Assembly: GCA_963665185.2 (NCBI GenBank)
Contig: CAXXPO010000026.1
Coordinates: 124,001-188,000, forward strand
Length of the DNA stretch: 64,000 bases
Source: G963665185 sp963665185
GTDB lineage: Bacteria; Desulfobacterota; Desulfovibrionia; Desulfovibrionales; Desulfovibrionaceae
Direction of reading: 5' to 3'
The notes beneath the pieces were generated by a model. The model saw nothing but the letters and a program-made list of their open reading frames with translations, made no database searches and was not told the DNA's origin. The number at the start of each line of letters is the position of its first letter. The stretch's first letter is position 1. A program made the position numbers and the translations under genes. Shown here in pieces: positions 53,076 through 61,021 of this stretch.

Positions 53076-54044
53076 TTACTCTCCCTCGGCTTTTTTTATG
53101 GCGGCCCAGAGCATGGGAATTGTATCTGCATGCCGTCCCTTGCAGTAGTGGCTTGTTCCGTGTCCGGCAACAGTTCTGTCCAGCAGCGTTTTCCAGGGGC
53201 GAAAATAATATTGGGGGCAGCTTTTTTTCGGAGAGGAGGCCGGTGCGCCGGGCAGATCCTGCAAGTCTGTGACAAGCGTTGTGAAATTTTCTATATTGTG
53301 TCCTTCCTGGGCAGCGGCGTTACGGGCCATGGCAAGGCTTTTGAGAAAGATTTCCGGCCCCATGACCGCGCTGCCGAAGTTCATGACCACACCTCCTTCC
53401 AGGTTTTCCAGCAGGTGGGTAAGGCGCAGAAAATCCCGATAACTTGTGACGCCAAAGGCGGCAGGGTCCATATTGGGATGTTCATGAATGATGTCGTAGC
53501 CGATTCCCACATGGCAGGTCAGTAGAACACCGTAACGCCAGGCAGCTGCGGCCACACTGTGTTCGGCGTGGGGAAGATTGTTTTCCGCAATATGCTGTCC
53601 CACTGCCTCGCCCAATCCCAGTCCCGTTTTCGCGGCATTGCTGACGATGTCGTTAATTTGGCCGGTTTCATTCCATAAGCCGAACTGGCCTTCGGCAATA
53701 TATTTGGCCACACTTTCCGTGGTCGCCCCGATAAGGGCCAGCTCATAGTCATGAATGAGGACGGCCCCGTTGACTCCCAAGCAAGTGATATACCCCTGTT
53801 TCATGAGGTCTATGAGGTAGTTCTGTACTCCGCTGCGGATGACGTGAGCACCCATCATCATGATGATAGGTGCATGCGCTCGACGGGCCTTTACCACGGC
53901 TTCACCAACGCGAAGCATTGTGTCATCTATGTGTTCAGGTTCACACAGCTCCATAATGATCGAAAGATCTAGGTCATGCTGGCGCAGGCTGAGGGGAAGC
54001 AGTTTCAGCCGAGTTCTATCGAATTCTTTGTGTATATTTTTCAT
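53076..54044 (-). CDS. Deoxyhypusine-synthase-like protein in heptose operon
   Basis: 322 residues from ATG 54044 (ATGA overlap with the kinase part). The frame extends 94 codons upstream but that part overlaps the kinase and is not kept. 'HAPIIMMMGAHVIRSGVQNYLIDLMKQGYITCLGVNGAVLIHDYELAL' resembles the NAD-binding core of deoxyhypusine synthases ('SGAMV...LI.DLI..G.ID.LV.TGA...HD'), but the spermidine/lysine site is not verified. Hypusine does not occur in bacteria, so its role here (perhaps as an amine- or NAD-dependent sugar enzyme) is unknown. Flanked by GmhA- and HldE-like genes. Confidence 0.6.
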   Translation of the reverse strand: MKNIHKEFDRTRLKLLPLSLRQHDLDLSIIMELCEPEHIDDTMLRVGEAVVKARRAHAPIIMMMGAHVIRSGVQNYLIDLMKQGYITCLGVNGAVLIHDYELALIGATTESVAKYIAEGQFGLWNETGQINDIVSNAAKTGLGLGEAVGQHIAENNLPHAEHSVAAAAWRYGVLLTCHVGIGYDIIHEHPNMDPAAFGVTSYRDFLRLTHLLENLEGGVVMNFGSAVMGPEIFLKSLAMARNAAAQEGHNIENFTTLVTDLQDLPGAPASSPKKSCPQYYFRPWKTLLDRTVAGHGTSHYCKGRHADTIPMLWAAIKKAEGE

Positions 54045-54757
54045 TTGAGCAGGGAGTTGATGAATTTCCGGGCGGCATTTTTGGAAATGGCCTTGTCGTT
54101 GCCAATGGTTCCCACTGCCAAGGCTCCATATACATTTCCCAGGAATCCCAGAAGTTCTGGGGCTGCTCCATGCGTTGCAGCCATGGCTGCAACGGAAAGC
54201 AAGGCATCGCCAGCACCTACCCGGTCGATGGTGTGCATGGTCAGGGAGGGGACTTTTACAAACCCGTTTACCCGGTCCAGCACGCAGCAGCCCTTGCGTC
54301 CACAAGTGACGATAAGCGTTGAGCAATCAATTTCCTGCATCAACTCTTCCATCAGTTGACGGATCGGGGCCATCCTGTTGCGTCTTTCCAGCCGAAGTTC
54401 GTGTTCCGCCAGGGTTCCCAGGTCAAACCGCGGGTATTTTGTTATGACGTTGAAGCCCCTGTTGCCTGCGTTGGCCTGGGTATTTACAGCCAGAAATTTC
54501 GCTTTCGTGCTCAGGCACTCTATGATTTCTGGGGTGAGCATACCGTGCCCGAAATCGGAAACAACCACGAGATCATATTCAGCCACATGTTCCTCAAGCC
54601 ATGCCAGGCAGTCCGGGCCGGGTTCCAGCAAACCAGAAGCCGGGGTTTCGTAAATTTCGATCAGTTTTGAGGTGCTGTAGCCGTCGATGATGCGTCGTTT
54701 AAGAATTGTGGGTGAGTCCTTGCTGGTACTGAATTGTGGGCTGACATTTTCTCCCAT
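54041..54757 (-). CDS. PfkB kinase, C-terminal part of a split bifunctional protein
   Basis: 238 residues after an A9 tract disrupts the frame. PfkB signatures: 'LVVVSDFGHGMLTPEI', 'IVTCGRKGCCVLDR', and 'HTIDRVGAGDALLSVAAM' (the catalytic Asp in GAGD). It lacks the N-terminal sugar-binding glycine motif, which lies at the end of the upstream segment (GGSIAIANHLSPLASQVKLVAAL). Together the two segments form one kinase domain. Produced alone it would not be functional; see the A9 feature. Confidence 0.8.
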   Translation of the reverse strand: MGENVSPQFSTSKDSPTILKRRIIDGYSTSKLIEIYETPASGLLEPGPDCLAWLEEHVAEYDLVVVSDFGHGMLTPEIIECLSTKAKFLAVNTQANAGNRGFNVITKYPRFDLGTLAEHELRLERRNRMAPIRQLMEELMQEIDCSTLIVTCGRKGCCVLDRVNGFVKVPSLTMHTIDRVGAGDALLSVAAMAATHGAAPELLGFLGNVYGALAVGTIGNDKAISKNAARKFINSLLK

Positions 54758-54782
54758 TTTGGAGAGGATGAATTCCTTGTGG

Positions 54783-55574
54783 CTATTTTTTTTTGCCCAA
54801 CGCGGCCACGAGCTTTACCTGGGAGGCCAACGGGGAGAGGTGGTTGGCAATGGCGATGGAGCCTCCGGCGAACCGCTCAAGAGATTCGAACTGCACGGCC
54901 AGGATGGGGTCTTTGGATGATTTTCCCAAGGGCTGGCAATATTGGTATTCGTCGATAATGATATCTCCCACCACCAGCACACGGGTGGAAGCCATTTTGT
55001 CTAGAATGTTGAAGACGGAGTCGATGGTGTAGCGATTTTTGAAGAGATTTAGATAGTCCTGATTTTCTTCGGGAAGATGGGAGAAAAAGCGGTTGATCAG
55101 GTTCGACGAACTAAAAACAATGTCTTCAGTATATGCAACCTCCGCTCCAACCTCGCGGGCAACCTCCACTTCCAAGGCCATTTTTTCGGCAGGATCGTCT
55201 TCTGGATTTTTGAATTCTCCGCCCTTGACGTAAACGTCCGGACGCAATGTGCGCAGTGTTTTTTCTGCGGTGGGCCACTCGTTCAGAGCGCAATAATCAA
55301 CGATTTCCAGAGACGCGAGGGCTTCGAGTCGAAGTTCCTGACTAAAGGCTGGGCGATGCGGCCCTTTGTCCACAAATTTATCCGGGGTAATGGTCACTAT
55401 CAGCCGGTCGCCCATGGCACGGGCTTGCTTGAAATAGCGGATGTGCCCAATGTGCAGCAGGTCGAATACTCCATGACAAAGAACCACTCGCAGGCCGCGT
55501 TTCTTGTGGTTCTCAATAATGGCCGCGAGCTCGTCCAGCGATTTCATCTTGCCTGCAGGTGTTCTTTTATCCAT
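54783..55574 (-). CDS. HldE-like bifunctional protein, nucleotidyltransferase part
   Basis: 263 residues. Nucleotidyltransferase domain with 'VVLCHGVFDLLHIGHIRYF' (HxGH-type motif, His41-His44), 'TPDKFVDKGPHRPAFSQELRLEALASL' and 'VYVKGGEFKNP'. From about residue 205 the N-terminal part of a PfkB sugar kinase begins, ending LVAALGKKK at the stop. In HldE the kinase comes first; here the transferase comes first, the reverse order. ATG 55574 has GGGGGA upstream. Role: kinase/nucleotidyltransferase steps of ADP- or other NDP-heptose, from the neighbouring GmhA-like gene. Frame is restored if one A of nine is skipped. Confidence 0.85.
   Translation of the reverse strand: MDKRTPAGKMKSLDELAAIIENHKKRGLRVVLCHGVFDLLHIGHIRYFKQARAMGDRLIVTITPDKFVDKGPHRPAFSQELRLEALASLEIVDYCALNEWPTAEKTLRTLRPDVYVKGGEFKNPEDDPAEKMALEVEVAREVGAEVAYTEDIVFSSSNLINRFFSHLPEENQDYLNLFKNRYTIDSVFNILDKMASTRVLVVGDIIIDEYQYCQPLGKSSKDPILAVQFESLERFAGGSIAIANHLSPLASQVKLVAALGKKK
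54786..54794 (-). repeat. A9 homopolymer (on the coding strand) splitting the bifunctional gene
   Basis: In transcript sense GGC-AAAAAAAAA-TAG. With nine A the protein ends GKKK; with eight A it continues GKKNSHKEFILSKMGEN into the PfkB half. Tracts of this length can slip in replication or transcription, so on/off expression or low-level full-length product is possible. A sequencing or assembly error cannot be excluded. Confidence 0.7.
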
Positions 55575-55729
55575 GATTAATTTTCCCCCTTTTTAGTGGA
55601 AATGTCAAAGATCATCAAACTGCGCCCTCTGCTTAAAGGAGAACCTCAAGTTCCGTTTCAATCACAACGTCATACAACACATGGCGACCTGCTTCATCTG
55701 GTGTAAAAAGTCCCCCTTCCTAGGGCCAG

Positions 55730-56689
55730 CTATAGGTAGAGACTCCCGGCAGTTGCCTTGCGCCCGAATTCGTATTTCTTGTGCTCCTTGCCCTTGCCGA
55801 TACACAAAACTTCCGGTTCATGCAGACTGTAGACCTTGTTCTTGTCGGTTCGCCTCTGCCCCTGGACTTGCCGGAAGAGTTCGAGCGTGTCCGCGTGGCG
55901 GACCAGGGAACCCCGGGACAACTTGCGCTCGATTTCCCGGATGAGCACCCCGGCCATAGTTCTGATACGTTTGACGATCTTGCGGCTTGTGAAGCGTTGC
56001 CGAAGCATGCTGGGCAGCTCTCGTCGGAAGCTTCGCCGCAGCGTGATCCCCTCGGCATCGGCGATTGCCCGGCACCTCTTGATGATCTTTGTCAGCAGCT
56101 TCACATCGGTCGGAAACGTGATGTTCTTTTCCTGGACCGTGGTGTCCACCGTGACCTCGACCTCCTTGGCCGCGTCACCGTGCAGTGTGACCGAGGCTTC
56201 GAAAATCACCCGAGCGCCGTCCTCGCCGATGCGCTTGCGGAAGTAGACCAAGTCTGTGGGGTCGCAAGGAAACTTCCATTGGAAATGTGTCTCGCCGCAG
56301 AAGGCCTGATAGTAGGGATTGCGGACCCAGGCTTCGATTACGCGTTCGTCGCTCAGGTTCTCGAGTTGCTTGAGGATCATAAGCCCAACCATGAGTCGGA
56401 TGGGCTTTGCCGGTCGGCCATGCTCGCTGTAGAGGCCGGAAAACTCCTGCTCGAAACGCTCCCAGGGGATTGCCGCCGCGAGCCTGAGCAAGGGATCCTT
56501 GGGATTGAGCTGGTCGAGCAGATCGTTGAAGAGGAAATTGGCCTGATCCTTCTTGGCTGGCTTAGCCTTCATGAGCACCCCCAATCCGGCGACAGCACGA
56601 CCTGTTTCTTGCAGAATCACTGTAGTTTCTGGTCGAGGATGATACATCGAAAAAGCAATTTTTTCCATCTGTTTCAGTCTGTTGTGCAT
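55730..56689 (-). pseudogene. IS5-family transposase, C-terminally truncated
   Basis: 319 codons. DUF772-type N-terminus ('GRPAKPIRLMVGLMILKQLENLSDERVIEAW', 'QWKFPCDPTDLVYFRKRIGEDGARVIFEASV'), then 'EVTVDTTVQEKNITFPTDVKLLTKI' with the first DDE Asp. It ends 'EFGRKATAGSLYL', where full-length members continue past EFGRK with the second Asp and Glu region. So the 3' third is lost at about 55760 and it should be inactive. The 155 bases between it and the heptose operon show nothing recognisable. Confidence 0.8.
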
Positions 56690-56854
56690 TTTCAGGGCCG
56701 ACTATATATTGTCGTCGCTCAAAAATTGGTCAGGAATACGTTCGATGGAGCCAAAGTCCATAAAACCCTCGTTGGGTCAAAGTTGCGTGTGCTGTGCTGA
56801 GAGCGTAAACGACCGTCATTCCCAAAAACGGAACAATAGGTTGAGAAAGTAGGG

Positions 56855-57319
56855 CTATCGATCAGATGGGGAATTTATGTCTTTGAGCCAAGCCGAAACG
56901 ATGTTCCATGAGAAGGCATTGGGCTCCCTGTTTTGGAGTAGCTTGAACTCTCGCACCACAAAGCCATCGTAGTCTCTGCCGAGGGCGATTGTGCCGCGCT
57001 TGGGCAACAAAACTTTGTAAAAAGTGAGTGCTCCGGATGAAGCTTCGTTGATATAGCTGAATACGCAGTGGTTCAATTTTTCTCCTTCTTCATCAAGCTC
57101 ATGAACGGTTGTGATTGGGACAATCGTGTTGGTGCCTGGTGCTAAAGGCGGAGCAAGGTCGAGCGCCTTCTTTTGTTTTATGTATGCAGCCAATCTTTGT
57201 TCATCAGTGACTTCGTTTGCCCATTTTGAATATAGGTTCAGTAGCTGCTTGTAATCCGAGCAACGTTTCAGGGCCTGCCATGGATTTTTTTTCCCATGAA
57301 TTCGGCAATCCGTAAGCAC
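56855..57319 (-). CDS. PcfJ-like protein, short
   Basis: 154 residues with the PcfJ-family segment 'TTVHELDEEGEKLNHCVFSYI' (the HC motif) followed by 'LTFYKVLLPKRGTIALGRDY'. PcfJ is linked to plasmid/conjugative and phage DNA; its function is not established. The usual proteins are longer, so this is either a compact relative or an N-terminally cut remnant. It lies between IS remnants. Confidence 0.6.
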   Translation of the reverse strand: MLTDCRIHGKKNPWQALKRCSDYKQLLNLYSKWANEVTDEQRLAAYIKQKKALDLAPPLAPGTNTIVPITTVHELDEEGEKLNHCVFSYINEASSGALTFYKVLLPKRGTIALGRDYDGFVVREFKLLQNREPNAFSWNIVSAWLKDINSPSDR

Positions 57320-57455
57320 TCATAGAACTCTTCTCCCTAACTTGAGCGATTCGCCAGCCTAACACTACGCCAGTCCTGGTGTATCGTCTCGTTTTTGTTT
57401 ACAATCCCATCCAACCAAATGCTATGATCTTTTCATCTATATGGTGGAGGGCCGG

Positions 57456-57701
57456 ATGTCCAAGCACAACTCCATAAGATCAAATTTCATCGACGATGTC
57501 CAAATCACAAACGACTGCCTGACGGATCGGGCAGGGCTCAACCTTTTCGCTCGCTACCTGCGCGGCATTGATCTTTTCCCGCATCTCGACCGTCTCTTCG
57601 GCTCCATGCGCAAGCACCCCAAGGGCGCTCCCATCGACGAGCTGTTCAAGCAGGCTCTCTGCTTCCTCTTTGACGGCACAAGTCGTCCACTTGGCCTCTG
57701 A
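57456..57701 (+). pseudogene. IS1380-family transposase N-terminal fragment
   Basis: From ATG 57456 (GGAGGG upstream): SNFIDDVQITNDCLTDRAGL, 'RYLRGIDLFPHLDRLFGSM', 'DELFKQALCFLFDGTSRPLGL' and stop. IS1380 transposases continue with 'HLxxFDxL...' after DGTSR, which is missing. The related relic at 5507-5683 shares three segments. Only about 82 residues are kept. Confidence 0.7.
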
Positions 57702-58087
57702 ACGAAAAAATGCCCTGAATCGCCTCCATCAAATTACTTTCGTCCTCATTGCCATCAAATCCAGGCTTGAACCGGCTCCATTTTGCGTCAATGTGCGCCG
57801 GTTTTGTCTCAGGACAGGGCTTGCAGTGGCTGAAGCGCACGATTTAGGGAACAACAACCTGGGCTTCCGCCACGCGAGCACGGGGGCATGGCAGCACGCC
57901 GGCCATTCACGGATGGCCGGGCCGATTCTCGCTCCCGTCCAGATACGGTATCCCGCACGGCCAGGAGTGTCCCCGGTCGTCAAAGTGCGCGGACGGGGCG
58001 GGGTTTGTAGGTTCGCCTTAGGGCGGATTCGAAGGTCTTGCCCCCCTGTTAAATGATCCATGTGGATGTTTGATATTTTTCCCTAAA
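57702..58087. other. 386 bp without a recognisable gene
   Basis: Between the IS1380 fragment and repeat copy B. Open frames on both strands up to about 110 codons exist (such as 57729-58061 minus) but their composition is GC-skewed and I see no domain, ribosome site or similarity to the other relics. Probably eroded mobile-element DNA. Confidence 0.4.
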
Positions 58088-58300
58088 AAAAACAGCATGT
58101 TGTGGTTATGAATTCATTCGCGGCGTGAGGCAGACGAGTTCGAAAAATCTTTTGCTACTGCTAACGATGAAGACAAACCGCCAAAACAGCAATCAGGCAT
58201 AAATCCTTATAAATCAAGATAGTAGCTTTCTGGACGAGAATCGGACTTGGTCCGGAGAAACCAGAGAATACGGGGCAAACAGAGAACAAATGGGGGAGGG
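58088..58300. repeat. 213-bp direct repeat, copy B
   Basis: Partner of 11285-11497 at a constant offset of 46,803 bases, with about ten substitutions and no indel. The flanks differ: here it is followed by AAGGGGAAGAATC, whereas copy A is followed by the AGGTTCACCG array. Confidence 0.85.
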
Positions 58301-58375
58301 AAGGGGAAGAATCTGTGGTGGTGCGGAATGGGTATTGGGGGGGCTGTCGATGCTAACCACCTTTGATAAAACAAG

Positions 58376-58432
58376 AAAAAAAAGACCCGTCATCTTGAGA
58401 ATGGTCAAGAGACGGGTAGGTCTTTTTTGTTT
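58376..58432 (+). terminator. Rho-independent terminator-like hairpin
   Basis: GACCCGTC (58384-58391) pairs with GACGGGT-a-GGTC (58411-58421), preceded by AAAAAAA and followed by TTTTTT, so it can act in both directions. No intact gene ends directly upstream; it may have belonged to a lost element. Confidence 0.7.
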
Positions 58433-58511
58433 GGTGGAGGGAATGACGACCTACCGCAAAGCTGCCTCAAAGCATGTTCTCCTCGTAACTCCTTGATAAT
58501 AAACGCCGAAG

Positions 58512-58715
58512 TCATCCCAGGTGCCGCCAGGTCCTTTCCTCGGCATGGTCGCGACAGGTCAATTCGCGACCGCATTCGGGACACGCCCACAGAACCCTTT
58601 GCTCATGAGCCAGCCAAATATCCACGCGGCCAGCCTCAGTCTGAAGCTTCACGTCTTCCACGTACCACGGACGGTCGATGCCAAGAATCTGCGCGTAAAG
58701 ATCAATATCCCTCAT
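58512..58715 (-). pseudogene. ISL3-family transposase N-terminal fragment
   Basis: From ATG 58715 (AGGAGG upstream): RDIDLYAQILGIDRPWYVED, 'RVLWACPECGRELTCRDHAE' (the ISL3 zinc-binding region) and 'RTWRHLG' then stop. Complete ISL3 transposases have ~400 residues; the rest is gone. Confidence 0.7.
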
Positions 58716-58742
58716 CGGCGGAACCTCCTGGACTCCGCCTAC

Positions 58743-58981
58743 CTCAACACCTCACCCACGGCAAACCCGGAAGGACCAAGTGGGTTAACATCATGGTCTC
58801 CAACGCAAAGGCGTTTATTCTCGGCACCTACCATGGGGTCATGGGAAAGCATCTTCAGAAATACCTCGATGAATTTTGCTACCGATTCAACCGCCGTTTC
58901 TGGCCGGGGCAGGGCTTTGACCGCCTCTTACGGGCCTGCTCCTGTGCCACCCCAGTCACCTATGCGGAGCGAAGGCAATAG
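58743..58981 (+). pseudogene. IS1595/ISXO2-type transposase C-terminal fragment
   Basis: One frame reads KWVNIMVSNAKAFILGTYHG then 'KHLQKYLDEFCYRFNRRFW', 'FDRLLRACS' to a stop at 58981, which is the C-terminal end of ISXO2-like (IS1595) transposases including the last DDE-type acidic residues in YLDEF. The N-terminal part is missing; the ISL3 fragment abuts on the opposite strand. GTAAAAATAACAGC follows (58986-58999) and may be part of the element end. Confidence 0.7.
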
Positions 58982-59163
58982 CCACGTAAAAATAACAGCA
59001 ATAGCGACACGTCACATGGTGGGCAGAGCCCGGCCTGCGCGAACCTGAAACCCACGTTTTCAGATTCGTGGTCCTCCGCAAGATTCGTCATATTTTGCGG
59101 CCATCACATTCGAGAAATAAACTGGGAATGTGTGTGCAAAGCTGTGGAGACGGCACTGTGTGC

Positions 59164-59613
59164 TCAACGCTCTTTGTGCACTTGCTTGGCGGTCTTGTTG
59201 TAATAGTCACCCAAGGCCTCGTGCAGGGCCGTGGCCGCCAGCCAGGCACAGTGCTGATCTTCGTCGGGCAGCTTGCCCAGACCGTTGAGAACCATCTCCC
59301 CGGTAATTTCGGCGGCCTCGTCGCAGGTTTTGCCCGCGGCCAGCTCGGCAGCCATGGAAGCGCTGATGGTGCTGGACCCGCACCCGTCCGTGCCAAACCC
59401 GGCGTCGATTACCCGGTCATCTTCTATGTGCAGAAATATCCATATGGTGTCGCCGCAGCCTCCGGTGGACTCGCCCTGGTAGTTTGTCTTTTCGGGCTTT
59501 CCCCGGTGCGGAGGGTTGCGCCAGCGGTCGTACCCGGCCTGCCCATAGGCATCGATGGTTTCTTCGGTAATCTTGGACTGCAGCTCGTCTACGATGTCAT
59601 CGAAACTGGTCAT
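59164..59613 (-). CDS. NifU/IscU-like iron-sulfur scaffold
   Basis: 149 residues of the NifU N-terminal domain. Three scaffold cysteines are in place: 'STGGCGDTIW', 'FGTDGCGSSTISASMAAEL' and 'EDQHCAWLAATAL'. Such proteins assemble [2Fe-2S]/[4Fe-4S] clusters for transfer. Compared with IscU it starts with an extra segment (DDIVDELQSKITEETIDAYGQAGYDRWRNPP). With many radical SAM enzymes in the window, cluster supply is a plausible role, but a functional link is not shown. No second gene follows in the operon. Confidence 0.88.
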   Translation of the reverse strand: MTSFDDIVDELQSKITEETIDAYGQAGYDRWRNPPHRGKPEKTNYQGESTGGCGDTIWIFLHIEDDRVIDAGFGTDGCGSSTISASMAAELAAGKTCDEAAEITGEMVLNGLGKLPDEDQHCAWLAATALHEALGDYYNKTAKQVHKER

Positions 59614-59789
59614 TCTGTTTCGTCCGTTTGTTGGATGTCATATTCGGCCTCCGAACCGGCTTTGCCACAAATGATGTGGAACCGGTCCGGGAGCCGCAAT
59701 ATACAGATACGGCCGATGGTTGGGAAGAAGGCGAGGGGCACGCCGCTCGTTACCGCATGTCTAATGCTGCGGATGTAACGGACGCGATA

Positions 59790-60167
59790 CTAGGAAAGCT
59801 TTTCCGCGCCCGAGTAGGCTTCTTCCACACGCAGGACAGCGGCGGCATGGCCGGGATGCTTTGCGGGGTTCCAGCTCTTCATGTCGTCAAAGATGGGACC
59901 TTCCTTGATGTACTCGATCTTGCCCTTCACCTGATAGGCCTTGCCGTCGTTGGTGATGAACAGGATGGAGCCCTTGCTTCCGGCCAGGATGTTTTCCTGC
60001 GTTTTCTTGAAATAATTGTCTGCAACAACGATTGAGCCGTCATCGAGCATTTTGGTGCACGTGGCATAAATGGAGTTCGGGTTTCCATTGGTGTCTACAG
60101 TGGTCAAAATGAGAGGGCCTTTCCGTTCGCTCCATGCGCTGATAACTGCATTGGGTGTAGTGGACAT
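59790..60167 (-). CDS. Pyridoxamine 5'-phosphate oxidase-family flavin-binding protein
   Basis: 125 residues, split-barrel fold: 'KGPLILTTVDTNGNPNSIYAT', 'IVVADNYFKKTQENILAGSKGSILFITNDGKAYQVKGKIEYI' are typical of small FMN-binding PNPOx-like proteins in anaerobes. AGGAG precedes the ATG. It lacks the C-terminal PLP-oxidase part, so an oxidoreductase or FMN store role is more likely than vitamin B6 synthesis. It probably has its own promoter in the AT-rich 60170-60240. Confidence 0.82.
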   Translation of the reverse strand: MSTTPNAVISAWSERKGPLILTTVDTNGNPNSIYATCTKMLDDGSIVVADNYFKKTQENILAGSKGSILFITNDGKAYQVKGKIEYIKEGPIFDDMKSWNPAKHPGHAAAVLRVEEAYSGAEKLS

Positions 60168-60262
60168 CTTTTTCTCCTTTTATGGTAGACAATGAAATAT
60201 TAAAGAGAGTTTTCCCAAAAAAAACAAGTGCATATGTAAGGGGCGTTTTTTAACAGTACGTT

Positions 60263-61021
60263 TTATTTACATTTGTAAAAACAACCTCTTTCCTGTTCGA
60301 CGCTTTCTATCTTTTTTTCTTTATTCAGTACATCCAAATATTTATTGATTTCATTGACGTGCAGTCCCAATATAGTAGCGAGATCATCCAGTGTGCACGG
60401 ACGTCGTGCTATGGTCTCTAAAATTGTTGCCTCTGCATCTTTTCGGTAGGAGAGCAATTCTTTTCTTTTTTGCACTTTGGATATTATTTCGATGTTATCC
60501 AGGCCAATAATCTCCATTACCCGTTTTAAATCTTCTTCCGTTGCGGGGTGAATGTTGTTGAGTACGCCGGGCCTGTCCAGGGTGTTCAGCTGTACTTTGT
60601 CCGGCTGTATTTTGGTTATTGCTCTTTTAAGGTGTTTCAGATGGACATCGTCGTCATTGTAGCCGGGGAGAATAAACACTTCCAAATAAATCTTGCCCTT
60701 GTATTCCTTTCGGAAATCTACCAGCCCTTGTATGCAGTTGTTGCTGTGTATGGATTTTTCCGGTCTGTTTATTTTTTTGAAGATACTGTCATCTGCGGCA
60801 TCCAGAGAAGGCAGAACAATATCCGTATCAAGCAGCGAGTTCCGAACATCGGGATGCGACAACAACGTTCCGTTGGTCAACACTGCAATGGGAATATTTG
60901 GCCTGTGGGCTCGTATAAGCTTGGTGATGTCGCTTATTTTACTGTGGAGTGTCGGCTCTCCATAGCCGGAGAATGTAATATATTCAGGATCTGGATTATT
61001 GCTTTCAAAATAGTCCATTAA
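60263..61021 (-). pseudogene. Radical SAM protein with winged-helix tail, C-terminal part cut by IS
   Basis: The 3' part of a gene interrupted by the IS at 61022-62460. From ATG GAC TAT (61018): DYFESNNPDPEYITFSGYGE, 'PTLHSKI', 'PIAVLTNGTLLSHPDV', 'LPSLDAADDSIFKKINRP' of the radical SAM core, then a C-terminal winged-helix region 'RPCTLDDLATILGLHVNEINKYL' and 'CFYKCK'. Joined to the 5' part at the duplicated TTA (coding strand), the sequence reads NSIRNEL-MDYFESNN with no gap, total about 311 residues. Confidence 0.85.
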
